Source: Manis javanica
Lineage: Eukaryota > Chordata > Mammalia > Pholidota > Manidae
DNA length: 64,000 nt
Assembly: GCF_040802235.1 (NCBI RefSeq)
Contig: NC_133158.1
Location: forward strand, 156,624,401 to 156,688,400
Direction: 5' to 3'
Shown here one piece after another: positions 49,823-61,430 of this stretch (position 1 is its first letter; each line of letters opens with the position of its first letter). The translations under genes were made by a program, and so were the position numbers. Under the pieces are notes generated by a model that saw only the letters and a program-made list of their open reading frames with translations, made no database searches and was not told where the DNA came from.

Positions 49823-51069
49823 TTGTTGAGCACTTTAATATGAAGAAAGTGATTAGTATAACAAATATCTGAAAATGATTTCAGATGATAAATATTGGAG
49901 GTTACTGGAGAAGAGATGGGAAAGGAAAGCATTAAAAGAAAAGGACATAAAAATCCCAGCTTTCCTGTAGTTACATGATGGTCAAATCAGGGTTCAGCAA
50001 TGCAGATTAATTTCCTTGTCTGCTAGTGAGGAACCTGTCTCCGTCCCTCCCTCCCTTCCTGTGTCCCATCCTTCCCTCACCTTCCTTGCTTCCTTCCTTT
50101 TTGCCTTCTTACCCTGCTTCTTTCCCTGAACAGTTACTAAGCACTGCTATGTGCCAAGCACCATATTGAGAACACAAAAATTCCTGTCTTCATGGCTCTC
50201 CCATTGCTTTTCTGCTTCTTGAAATTTAAATGTTCAGAGTGATTGTTGTCTTTAATTTTAACTTCAGAGTTTAACATCCTAATAATATTTTAGTTATGAC
50301 CATCAGTTACAGGAATGCTGCAGAAACTATGTGAGGATGCGGATTCCTGCTACGCGGAAACTTCAGCTGCCTTTACAATTAAAGACAACATTGAGCACAT
50401 GATTCCATCATCTGGTTAAGTAACTAAAGAAAATTAAAAAACCACATTGTGAACTTTACTCAACAAGGGCTAACAAAAATATTGAGTCTGTGGAGGTTCA
50501 TCTGAAGTTGGACAACCCACCTTTCTCAAACTTTGATTCTAACTTTCACATGTGCATTCACACTGTGTGTTGTAGGGGTCAGTGGGCTGAAACCACATGG
50601 TGTTTAAGGTAGTTAATATTATCAAAGGAGCATCTGGAGGATGTTCAAGGTTAACGAGAATTCCATTCTTGGACATTTCAGTGAACATTGGGGGTTCCTT
50701 TTAAGAGGCCTACCTCCAGTAAGATATCATTTTTATCGATATGAGCTAAAACTTTCCTTATTACATGAACATTCTTTGTTATCTCATAAACAATGTCTGA
50801 AATGAATAAACAGCAGTCTCAAAGTTTCCCCATTTAATATATGACTGGATGTAGACTTACAACCAACCAGAGACACATACATGTAATTAGCTTAATACAA
50901 AAGCAAGTTATGCACAGATGGTCTCACAGTAGTTTTCCACCAAACACAGACGTTTGATTATATCACAGCATTGTTGAGTGAAGTCTATTTGAGATATCCT
51001 ATTGTTATTTTGAAGAACATTTCCTCTGCTCAAAGTTGTTTTCTCCTTTTGTTCCATTAGATAATTCAC
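49823..51069. other. Unassigned sequence with pyrimidine tract and L2 scrap
   Basis: A CCTTCC-rich low-complexity tract lies at 50040-50120. An L2 3' fragment in reverse orientation ('cagttactaagcactgctat' followed by 'gtgccaagcacc', then 'cctgtcttcatggctctccc') lies at 50130-50215. The rest is unassigned. Confidence 0.55.
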
Positions 51070-51180
51070 TTAATAGTCTGTCACAGGTGAGAGTGCTGAG
51101 GTTGAGAAAGGTGAAGTGACTTCTTTAAAGTCACACAGCTAATAATGGGGTGGGCCAGGATTTAAATGTTTTCTGACTAC
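51070..51180 (-). repeat. MIR SINE
   Basis: 'gaggttgagaaaggtgaagt' followed by 'gacttctttaaagtcacaca' and 'gctaataatgggg' is the reverse complement of the MIR core (gaggcacagagaggttaagt, gacttgcccaaggtcacaca, gctagtaag). Confidence 0.85.
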
Positions 51181-51624
51181 ACTGTCAATGAGTTTCATTT
51201 GATTTTTGATGATCCTCTGGTTGCTGGCTTCCCTGGTTGTCCTAACCTAATTTGGGTTTCAAAGTGTTTTTCTGTTTTTTTTTTTCTTTTTTGTGCATCA
51301 GCATTAAGTTAGAGAATAGAACAAAGGGAAAATTTTCAGGAGTGACCTCTACTCCCAATGTGCACGCACACATAGGCACTGACAGGTTCTCCAGAGGGAA
51401 AGTAAATCCAAAAAGTTGGATCTTGAAACAAAAATTTTAAAAGACCTGCCTGCAAAAGCTTGCCTTTGAATTGATCTTGCTCTTTTCACTGTTTTTTGGA
51501 GGAGGTGCAACTGTATTAATATGGTCCAGACAGTTTTGAAGGGGGATGCCTGCTCCCTGTAGAAAGTGATATTACACCATGGAGTGATACTTCCTGAATT
51601 CAAAGATGGCAGTAGTTCTTAGTT
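51181..51624. other. Unassigned sequence
   Basis: Nothing recognised. A T10 run lies near 51278-51288. Confidence 0.5.
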
Positions 51625-52145
51625 GAGCTGTTGAGAATTTTTATGGAAATATAACACACATACATAAAATAAATACCGAAATTACAAGTGTGCAACTTGA
51701 CTTTTTACTAACTGAACCTACCCATGCAAACAGCTCTCAAATAAAGAAAAAAGTGTGTCATCAACACCCAAGAAGCTCCTGTTGCGTCCTCCTCTAGTCT
51801 CATGTCTCACCAAGGATAATCACTATCCCAACACTGTAGAGTAGTTTTAGCTGGTTTCTGATTTTAGACAGATGAAATCAACATTTATGTATATGTGGTT
51901 CTCATTTGACCATTTTCATGGATGTATAGTATTCCATTGAAAGAAAAAAGTGTGTATGTGCCTGTGTATAAACCGCAACTTATTAATGTAAGTTGTGATT
52001 GATAGGCATTTTGGCAATTTCCAGTATGGAGTTATTACATATGATGCTACCATTAACATTCTTATGCATATATTATGCATTATGAATGTATGTATACATT
52101 TCTGTTGGGTAAATACCTAAAAGTGGTATTATCCAATATATTTGG
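51625..52145 (-). repeat. Ancient L1M 3' end
   Basis: The reverse-complement L1M landmarks are in order: a region about holding 'atcaacacccaagaagctcc' and 'cctctagtctcatgtctcac', then 'ctcatttgaccattttcatg' followed by 'gatgtatagtattccattg', then 'gttgggtaaatacctaaaag' at about 52104-52123. It is heavily diverged and non-coding. Confidence 0.7.
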
Positions 52146-53289
52146 AAAGGTCACTCTAGTTTTGGTATGAATGAAAGTAAGGAAGTCTTTGTAAAGAGAC
52201 ACTCTCTGTATAAGTATTTTAGTTGTTGCTGCATGTGCAGATAAAAATGACTTTTACTTAGTTGTTTTGACAAATCAAGAAAAAAATAAGGAAAAGGCAG
52301 TACAAGATTGTTCATATTACATATCATTAGAGATAATAACATTTATTGTTTTCTTAGAGCTTTACTGTGTGATATGCACATAGCTTTTTATGTAGCTGAA
52401 ATTAAATATACTCATCTTTTTTCTTCCATTTAACAATATACTATTAGAACACTCTCATGCCATAAAAAGGATTGTTCGGAATGGTGTGATAAAGGTAGCC
52501 AGTGGCAGAGAAGAAAAGGATGAATGTTTTAAGATAAAGTAGTCAAACACTGGAGTGGGGCCAAGAAAAGAAATATTTCAAAAGAGTGTGTTAGATTTAG
52601 TGTAGGAGATTATTGATGAGCCTGGTGTGATGGCTTTAGTGGAATAATGGAATAGAAGCCAGATTTCAGTGGTCTGACTAGTGAATGGGAAGTGAGGGAG
52701 AGATGCGTGCTCACTAAAGTTCTGAGAAATTTACTTATGCTTAGAATTACATGGGGATGCTTATTTTAGAAAGATCTTTTTTTCCTTCCCTTCCCTTCCT
52801 TCTCCCTTTCCCTTTCAGTTTCCCTTCTTTTCTCCTTATTTTCTGCTAAATAGAAATGCCCAACCATCTTCTCCAGTATTGTATGAAACATGCTGTAGTT
52901 TACATACATCAGATGCTCCCCAACTTTTAGGCTGTGGGTTTTTTTGTATTAAAGTTTTATAATTTAAAATATTTTTAGTATCATGTAACACTGTCTTTCA
53001 AGTGTTCCTCAAATGGTGGGTTGTTCTGGTACTGAAATATGGGCCCCCAAATCAACAATACTAGAATGGAATTTCACTTGGTTAAAACACTGTGAAGAAG
53101 GCCAAAAATCATGATTTTACCCAGTTCTGTCATTTTGGAGACAATGCTGAGAAATATAAGAGATAAGGCTGAAAACATGAAAGAAACATATGGTAAAAAT
53201 ATGCTATCATGACTATAGATGTACATATACTCTAAATTCATCACTCCATTGACATTTATTCCTATGCGAATGGTTGTCTTGAATTATGT
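52146..53289. other. Unassigned sequence with pyrimidine tract
   Basis: A CCCTTCC-type low-complexity tract lies at about 52775-52845. No gene or named repeat otherwise. Confidence 0.5.
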
Positions 53290-54960
53290 GTGGTATTCAG
53301 GAAATCATCCCTAACATAAAGTGCAATTGCCTTGTATATATAATTTTGTATTCTGTTTTGTTCTGTGATATTATATCATAAGCTTTTTCGTGTTGTCTTG
53401 AATGGATGCATAGTATTCTTCCCTTTGGATATGCATAATTTACCTCACCAGTTTTCCATGTTTTATTTATGTTCCTTTTACTATTGTTGCAGTTATATGT
53501 AATATAATGATGAATATATTTGTGCATATGGTTTTCTCATATTTCTTAATGTAGTTATGATGGATTTCAAGCAGAATTTTCAAGTCAAAGAAGATGAGTA
53601 TCTTTAAGATTCTTGTTATGTTACCAAATTATTTTTCCAAAATGTTAAAATATTCATTTCAACCAGCAATATGAGTTTAACTCCACATTATGTTTCTGAG
53701 ATATATTCATGTTGCATTGCTCATTCATTCCAACTGATGAATATTATTTCATTTATTTATATCAGTAAAACCACAATTTACTGTTCTAATATTATGTTTT
53801 TGACATGTTGATTGCAGCACATTATTACTTTAAACACATGTACCCTTGTGCACCTTTCTGATAATTTTTCTAGGGTAACTACTTAGAAGTAGAATTCTTG
53901 GTTAACAAGTAAACATATCATCAGTTTTTCTAGATATCGCTCTGTCATATATCAAATAATCATTGATATATAGTGCATCTGTCATGGGAACTTTATCTTA
54001 CCCCATTTTTCTATTTTTTCATGTCAATGCAAATAACATCTTGTTTTATTATTACAGCTTGGTAAAAGTTTTGATATGTGGTTGAGAAATTCCTGAAACC
54101 TTGTTCTATTTCAACATTATCTTGCTAAACTTAGCATTTTTGGTATTATCACATGAACTTTGGATAAGCTTATCATCTTCCCTGTTATTTTGACTGAAAT
54201 TGCATTGAAATTTCATTTGGGGGAAAATGGACTTTATAATAGTGAGTTTTCCTGCCCATGAACCTGGCATTTCTCTTCATTTATTTAGGTTTTCTTTTTT
54301 ATCATTGCATTATAATTCTTTCTGTGAAAGTTTTAAATAATTTTGTCAAATTTATTTTTTGGTACCCCGAAGTTTTTATTGATATCATTGATGGCATCAC
54401 TTACCTTATTCTAGTTTGTTAGTACTGGTGTATAGGTGCACTACTGATTTTCTCTGGGTTGATGTTTTATACAGCAGTCATATTGATTACCTTATTTTAA
54501 TATCCCCCCATCCCAACTGCCTGTAGATTTTCTTGGGTTTTCTTTGTAGACAATATCATCTGTAAATAAATTTTTGATCCTCTCATTCTTACACCTTATT
54601 TCTTTCTCCTGTCTTCTTCCTATGATCAGGACCTACACTATGGTGTAAAATAAAAGGGCATCTTTGTTTTCATCTTAATTTAATGTCAGTGTGTCTAAAT
54701 ATTTATTATGATGCTTTTATTTAGTTAAGTATTGTAGTGTTATATTTTATTTTAATTTTTTCTTCTATGGAGGTGATTATGTTTCATTTGGCAATGTTTT
54801 ATATTACATTAATAGATTTTCTGATCAAATAATCATGTATTGCTGGTATAAATTCTACTTCATCATAATAGTTTTGATTTATTAATAATTACATTTAGAA
54901 TATTTGTACATATCTTTTTAAGTGAGATTTCCCAACAACACTGTTTTTAAAAATATTATT
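53290..54960 (-). repeat. Ancient L1M, ORF2 to 3' end, fragmented
   Basis: Reverse-strand L1 features run through the block: 'gaatggatgcatagtattct' at about 53400, 'gggtaactacttagaagtag' followed by 'aattcttgg' at about 53873, then antisense ORF2 sequence ('attgcattgaaatttcattt', 'gtagacaatatcatctgtaa' followed by 'ataaat', 'aaaagggcatctttgttttc'). Two 3'-end-like segments in series (about 53290-53720 and 53730-53940) suggest two L1 relics adjoining. Many indels, and no open frame of note. Confidence 0.7.
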
Positions 54961-55984
54961 CTTGCCCTACATTATGATAGACCCAAAATTAATTGGTTTG
55001 GTTCATAGGTTATCTCTTTCTTGATGGTTCACAAGAAGCTATGGATAATATCTTTTGGAATGAGAAACTTAAAAATAATTGAATTGATGCTTAATATAGT
55101 TTATTAGAGTCAATTTAGTAGCTTGCATTTATTTCTAGAAAATTATCAGTATTTTTAAGCAGCTAGGGAGAGACAAACTGCTTGTACTAAATTTTGACTT
55201 ATTTTGAATAATATATCAAATTTTGTATATTAGAAAAGTCTAAAACTGTTCTTACATCAATGGCAAAAGTCTTTTTAAAAAAATCATGTACTATAGAAAA
55301 TTAACAGACTACAGCATTTGCATTGTTTAATTCTGCAAGGAGTGGTAGGACTAAGGTTATTCTTTATATCTACAAACCCTGAAAAGCTACCTAACTACAG
55401 TTATAAGTACTAATGGGTCTAATGTAATCTGAATAAATTAGCAGAATAGTCCTTGCCTTCTCATGTTTTCAAACTTTTTCTGCAGAAAAGATAGAATTTC
55501 TGACATATCAGCAATGAAATTTCTGGATATGATATCTGTCATCTTAAAATTAGAATGCTATTTCTTATGAGGAAATTATTTAGAACATTGCAAACTTATG
55601 TTAATGTATGTGTACTTGGGACTCGGTTATGTCCATTTTAATAAATTATCAAATATCAGTAAAGGTAGGTACAATTAGTATATTTAATGGTCTAAAGTAG
55701 TGTTGAGTAAGTTTTTTTGAATCACAAATTTAGAAAAAGTAAAAATGTTTTTAAGTGCCATGTTAATAAAACCAATACAAACTTGTTTTATTTTTCCAAG
55801 TGAAAAATACTTACATTTCAACTTTGTTTTATTGAATCAAATAGCAAGAGAAAGGATAATTAGCTTTTTTTATGACTGACATGTTAAGTCTTGGGAAGTA
55901 GAACACCTAGGAGCAACTTAAAATTTTTTTCTCTCCTATTTTTACAGCAGTTTGCTACCAGTACAGTTACATGCGTTATAGTAT
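54961..55984. other. AT-rich DNA, nothing recognised
   Basis: No gene or repeat recognised. Confidence 0.5.
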
Positions 55985-58180
55985 TTTAAATTAAATTTTC
56001 AGCTTTATCGAGGTATATTTGACACATAAAATTGTAATGTCTATAAAGTGTAAAACATGATAACTTCTTTTGTAAAGGAATTCCCCTCATGGAGCTGATG
56101 AACACATCTATTATCTGCTGTATGTACACGTTTTCCATTTTCTTGTTTCGGTGAGAATACTTAAGTTCTCACTATCTTAGCAAATTTCAATGATACAATA
56201 CAGTATTATCAACTATAATCACCATGTTATGTGTTAGATCCTCAGGCCTAATTCCTCTGAAACTGAAATTTTGTACCAGTTTCTCCCTTTTTCTCCCCCT
56301 TCCCCCAAACGCACCCCCCGCTCTCCCACCTCTGTGACAGCACCATTATTCTCTCTCTGAGTTCCGCTTTTTAAAAAACTGTGTATAAATCATCTATGTA
56401 GTATTTGTCTTTTGGTGTCTGGCTTATTCCACTTAGCATAATTCCCTCCAGATTTATCTATATTGTTGCAAATGGCAGGATTTTCTTATTTTTAAAGCTA
56501 ATATTCCATTTGAAGCTTTAAATTCCAGTAATTTAAAGCTATTACATCAATGGAAAAATAAAATGTTGTTTTATTTCTCCATTTATTCATTGGCAGGTTA
56601 TTTCCATGTCTTGGCTATTGTGAATGATGCTGCTATGAATATAGGAGTATCTCTTTGAGATACTGATTTCATTTCCTTTTGGAGGTACACCCACAAATGT
56701 GATCATTGGCTCATATGATAGTTCAATGTTTCATTTTGAAGAACTTCCATACTGTTTTCCATGGCTGCACCAGTTTACATTCCCACCAAGTGTGCACAAG
56801 GGTTCCCTTTTCTCTGCATCCTTGCCAGCGTTTGTTGTATCTTGTCTTTTGATAGCAGACATTCTAACAGGTGTGAGGTAATAGCTCCTCGTGGTTTTGA
56901 TAAGCATTTCCCTGATGATTCGTGACGTGGAGAACCTTTTTCAAATGCCTGTTGGCCATTTGTAAGTCTTCTTTGGAAAGATGTCTATTCAGGTCCCGTG
57001 CCCATTTTTAATGTTTTTGTTTGTTTGTTTGTTTTGCTATTAGGCTGTATAAATTACTTATATATTTTGGATACTAACCCCTCATCAGATACATGGTTTG
57101 CAAATTTTTCCTCCCATTTAATAGGTTGGTTGCCTTTTCATTTTGCTGATGATTTCCTTTACTGGGCAGAAGCTTTTTAGTTTGATATAGTCCAACATAT
57201 ATATGTTTATTTAATAGCTAATAAATAGTGTCATTTTTTTAACATAGTTGATACACAATCTTGGTTTCATATAAATGATCTGCCATTTGTGACCACTTAC
57301 TTATTTTTGTTTTCTTGCCTTTGCTTTTGATGTCAAATCAACCAAAACCAAAACCAAAACATTGCCAGGACTAGTGTCAAGGAGTTTACCCTGGTATTTT
57401 CTTTTTTGGAGTTTTATAGTTTCAGGTTTTATGTTCAAAACTTTAATCCATTTTGAGTTGATTTTTTATGTATGGTCTAACATAGGGGTCCAGTTTCATT
57501 CTTTTGCATGTAGCATTCAGTTTTCCCAGACACAGCGATTGAAGAGACTATCTTTTATCCAGTGTATATTCTTGCCTCCTTTGTCATAAATTAATTGACC
57601 ACATATTCATGGGTCTATTTCTGGGCTCCCTGTTCTGTTCCACTGATCTTTGTGTCTGTTTTAAACCAATACAATACTATTTTAGATCACTATTGCTTGG
57701 CAATATAGATTGAAATCAGGAAGGCTGGCACCTCCAGCTTTATTCTTTCTCAGGATTGCTTTGGCTCTTGGGGGTCTCTTTTGTGGTTCCATATGAATTT
57801 TAGGGTTGTTTGTGCTATTTCTGCAAAAAACACCATTGGAATTATTATAGGGATTGCATTGAAACTGTAGATCATTTTAAGTACTATGGACATTTTTTTA
57901 ATATTAATAAATTCTTCTACTCCATTAGCATGGACTACCTTTCCATTTATTTATGTCTTCAATTCTTTTCACATATGTTTTCAGTATATGATTCTTTTTC
58001 CTTCTCACTTAAACTTACTGCTAGGTATTTTATTCTTTCTGATGCTTTTCTAAGTGGAATTGATTTCTTAATTTCATTTTCTAATTTTTCATTGTTAGTG
58101 TATAGAAACACAACTGATTTTTGTATGTTGATTTTGTATCGTGCAACTTTACTGAATTTGTTGATTAACACCAACAGATT
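55985..58180 (-). mobile_element. 5'-truncated L1, about 2.2 kb of ORF2 plus 3' UTR, decayed
   Basis: A 3' UTR read in reverse ('cagctttatcgaggtatatt' followed by 'tgacacataaaat' at about 56001) is followed by ORF2 in reverse. C-terminal ORF2 appears near 56600-56860 ('gctgcaccagtttacattcc' followed by 'cacc'), and the middle and reverse-transcriptase parts continue to about 58180 ('gcaactttactgaatttgtt' followed by 'gatta'). Frames are broken throughout. A younger L1 3' tip is inserted at about 57200-57295. The C-rich block at 56285-56330 is the complement of the L1 G-rich UTR tract. No clear target-site duplication survives. Confidence 0.85.
57200..57295 (-). mobile_element. Nested L1 3' tip inside an older L1
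   Basis: The host L1 reading 'agtttgatatagtccaacat' resumes at about 57296 with 'acttacttatttttgttttc'. The interruption contains T7 and 'agttgatacacaatcttggt' followed by 'ttcat', the 3' terminus seen at 15790 and 17730. It is under 100 bp, and the boundaries are approximate. Confidence 0.6.
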
Positions 58181-58249
58181 TTTAGCAAAGTGCTTACATA
58201 CATGTTAAGAATTCCTTCATTTTCATAGTCCTGTAGAACTTCTGAATGT

Positions 58250-58820
58250 GATCTCTGTTGGCTGTCAGAGCTAGGTGATTGGGTGCCAATCCCTTACATG
58301 GCAGCCCTAAAAATTGTGCTGCTACATATGTGGACAAGCTCTTTCCAGAGAGATATTGACAATTTTGTTTTATTGTTAGGAAGGTGGCTCTTTGGATTCT
58401 GGGAAGGATCACAGCACCTAGATGCATGGATTCTTAGAATCAGAAGTGGGACCTCTGACAGCAATTTGTAAAGTGTGCAGTCAAATCCCTTCTGGGGAAA
58501 ACCTGGGAGATGGGCATCTTGTTCCCTCTGTGCTGAGCCCCGGGGGTAACTGGTGAGGGCTGGCATGCCTGAAAATAACCGCTGCTTTGCTTTTGTCCAT
58601 CAGACTCTGAGCGCAAACCCTAATGGCTATCAGAGCTGGTGTTCTGGGGGACCTGTCCCTTGAACAGTACCTTAAAGGTTGGGGTGCTAGATGTGTGGTC
58701 CAAACCCCTCATTCCTCAGGGAGAAGCTGGGAGTCGGGAGTTCCCCCCAGTTGTAGGGCACTGTGCTGGGGGGTAAGGTTTATCATGAAAGCATTTTTCA
58801 GCCTCCCTATAAGACTTTGA
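58250..58820 (+). repeat. Unclassified interspersed repeat with two related modules
   Basis: Two collinear modules about 365 bp apart. GGCTGTCAGAGCT (58260-58272) matches GGCTATCAGAGCT (58625-58637); GTGCT...ACATATGTGG (58316-58333) matches GTGCTAGATGTGTGG (58684-58698); and a ctc-ttcc-aga segment follows both. The GC content is higher than in the surroundings. I associate this type of sequence with an old eutherian repeat but cannot name it. Confidence 0.55.
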
Positions 58821-59804
58821 GATCTAAGAGCATTTCTAAAACCTCAATTTGTTTATATGGAAAAATTTAGTATGTGTTTCCTAATTTTTTCTTCTTTTAG
58901 TGCCTGAGATTTCAATCTGAATATGTTGCCTGTATGTTCTTATGCTGTAGAGATTTGCAAGATGTTACAATCACCAGTGAAAATATTACAAAGCGTAATA
59001 GTTTGGTTTACATAATTATGCGATAAAAATCTCAAGGCAGATGCTTAAAACAGCCCCCCCACCACACACACACAAAACACCAAACCAAACCTCTGGTGGT
59101 AGAAACCAGTTAAGTTCTATCTCTATGTTCTTTGGCCACATGACTTCATTTTGCATCCTTCTGAAACATAAAATATCCTTTATGTCTCAAGATAGTCAAG
59201 ACAGAATAATACTCTTTCAGTGGTTTTTAAATCTCTCTTTTTCTAACCACAGTTTCTTTACTTCAAGTTGTCTGTGGTGCTTTCTGGATTTAAACTCTCA
59301 AAAACAGGCAATCTCAACGTTATAAGCAGATGCGTGGTTGATGTAAATAAACCATGAAAGTTAATCCATGCCCATGATTTGATTGCTATAGGCCAAGAAA
59401 GTAATGTTGGCCAGTCTTAGAGTTTCTAAATGTAAAAAAAAATCTCTGTCTTAGTAGAGTAAAATACCACCATTTAAAGTATTTGTCCTCAGAAGTTATA
59501 TAATTAACTTTAGAGGCCAACTAGGAGTAGGAGGTATAAGAATTAGGTTCTGCTAGCTTCACCCAGAGCCCAGGGCCCCATATTGGATCCCTTCTGGGTC
59601 AGAAATTATTGCTTAAGTTCATCCACAAAGTTAGGGCTTCAGCTGTTGGGTAATTGTTTCAAACAGCAGAGAGACACAGGCAGTGACAGCCTGGAGAGAG
59701 GACCTTGGGTTGTTAAGCATATATTTTCCAATTCACCACCTTACTTTTTGTTAACTGAAAAGTAGGTACATATTGGTTGCAGTTTCCACTTAGATTCTTT
59801 TCCA
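58821..59804. other. Unassigned sequence
   Basis: No gene or named repeat. A C7/ACAC-rich low-complexity patch lies at 59054-59085. Confidence 0.5.
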
Positions 59805-60001
59805 CCCTTCCCTCCTTCCTTCCCTCCTTCCCTCCTTCCTTCCTTCCTTCCTTCCCTCCTTCCTTCCTTCCCTCCTTCCTTCCTTCCCTCCTTCCTTCCT
59901 TCCTTGTCTCCCTCCTTCCTTCCCTCCTTCCTTCCTTCCCTCCTTCCTTCCTTCCTTCCTTCCTTCCTTCCTTCCTTCCTTCCTTCCTTTCTATCTATCT
60001 G

Positions 60002-60068
<67 letters not shown>
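59805..60068 (+). repeat. Compound microsatellite (CCTT/CCCTT)n then (CTAT)n
   Basis: 188 bp (59805-59992) of pure pyrimidine apart from a G at 59906, built of CCTT and CCCT units, run straight into about 15 CTAT units (to about 60064). An open frame across it is low-complexity (Pro-Ser-Phe-Leu then Leu-Ser-Ile-Tyr repeats) and not a gene. A related CCTT/CCTA scrap follows at 60173-60208. Confidence 0.97.
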
Positions 60069-60208
60069 AAAGGATGAAGAGATAAGCCTTTGCTTGCAAT
60101 AGGAAAATAGGAGGGCTGAACACCAAGACTTAGGGATTGTGCCTCATGCCCTGCTCTGAGCATCCCTCTATGCCTCCTACCTTCCTTCCTACCTTCCTTC
60201 CTTTTCTC

Positions 60209-60426
60209 ACTATTTAGACAACAAAAAACAAAATAAGTCTGTTGTTGGCTCTGTAACATCCTCAAAGTTATAAAAGAATAATTAATGGTGAAGAGGAAAG
60301 AATTTCCACTGTGAGTTAGTAAAGCCTGGCTGTTCCACTAGTTTCTGGAGAGGCCTGGCTGTGTGAGTCATCTCTTGTTTGCCCATCTACAAAATGAAAG
60401 GCTCTTTTTGGCTGAGAAATTGATTT
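60209..60426. other. Unassigned sequence
   Basis: Nothing recognised between the microsatellite and the L1 target site. Confidence 0.5.
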
Positions 60427-60443
60427 AAAAAATGCATTTATTT

Positions 60444-61413
60444 ATAGTCAGAAGACCTAAACAGACACTTCTCCAAAGAAGAAATACAAATGGCCAACAG
60501 GCACATGAAAAAATGCTCCAGGGAAATGCAAATTAAAACCACAATGAGACATCACCTTCCACCAGTTAGGATGGCCACTATCCAAAAAACAAGAAATAGC
60601 AAATGCTGGAGAGAATACAGAGAAAAGAGAACCCTCTTACACTGTTGGTGGGAATATTGATTGGTGGAACCATTGCAGAAAGCAATATGGAGGTTCCTCA
60701 AAAAACTAAAAATAGAAATACCATTTGAATATTCCACTCCTTGGAATTTACCCAACACCCCATCCCCCAAATCCCAGATTTTAAAAGATATATGCACCCC
60801 TATGTTTGTTGATGCACTGTTTGCAGTAGCCAAGATATGAAATCAACCTAAGTGTCCATCAATAGATGAATGGATAAAGAAGTTGTGGTACATATACACA
60901 ATGGAATATTATTCAACCATAAAAAGGAAAGAAATCCTCCCATTCACAATGACATGGATGGATCTAGAGAGTATCATGCTTAATGAAACAAGCCAGACAG
61001 AGAAAGACAAGTACCAAATGATCCCACTTATTTGTGGAGTATAAAAACAAAGCAAACAGGAGGAACACAATAGCAGAAGACTCACAGAGGCTGAGAAGGG
61101 ACTAGTGGTTATCAAGGAGGAGGGGTGGGGGAAGGGGATGGGGGCAGGGGCACAATAAATCCCAATCACAATGTAGGTTGGTTGCAGGGGTGATAGTACA
61201 ACATGGAGAATACAGTTAATGATTCTGTAACATCTTACTATGATGATAGTAATGGCACTAGAAGGGGTAAGGATTTAATAATATGGGTGACTGTTGAACC
61301 ACTGTGTTGTATAATTGAAACCAACATAAGATTGTATATCAATGAGGACTTCAATAAAACAAAACAAACAAAACAAAACAAAAGATACCAATGGAAAAAG
61401 AAAAGCCTACCAA
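60444..61413 (+). mobile_element. 5'-truncated L1 with 17-bp TSD, ORF2 decayed
   Basis: It begins in ORF2 ('cagaagacctaaacagacac') and runs through the ORF2 C-terminus to a stop in 'ggagtataa' (about 61036-61044). A 3' UTR with a G-rich tract (61115-61152), the 3' terminus 'gattgtatatcaatgaggac' followed by 'ttcaataaaac', and an A-rich tail follow. A perfect 17-bp target-site duplication, AAAAAATGCATTTATTT, lies at 60427-60443 and 61414-61430, preceded upstream by TTT (L1 endonuclease-type TT|AAAA site). Relative to the copy at 46106-47179 it lacks a short piece after 'aaatgctcca' and has an insertion near 60755-60783, and its frame is broken. The 3' tail type differs from the 46 kb copy. Confidence 0.95.
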
Positions 61414-61430
61414 AAAAAATGCATTTATTT

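Noticed and set aside
57810..58208. 132-codon plus-strand open frame
   Set aside because: It is antisense to the L1 reverse-transcriptase region of the minus-strand L1 at 55985-58180.
59777..60070. 97-codon open frame of Pro-Ser-Phe-Leu and Ile-Tyr-Leu-Ser repeats
   Set aside because: It is the translation of the CCTT/CTAT microsatellite, with no coding signal.
60909..61169. 86-codon minus-strand frame that looks membrane-like
   Set aside because: Antisense of L1 ORF2 and the purine-rich 3' UTR.
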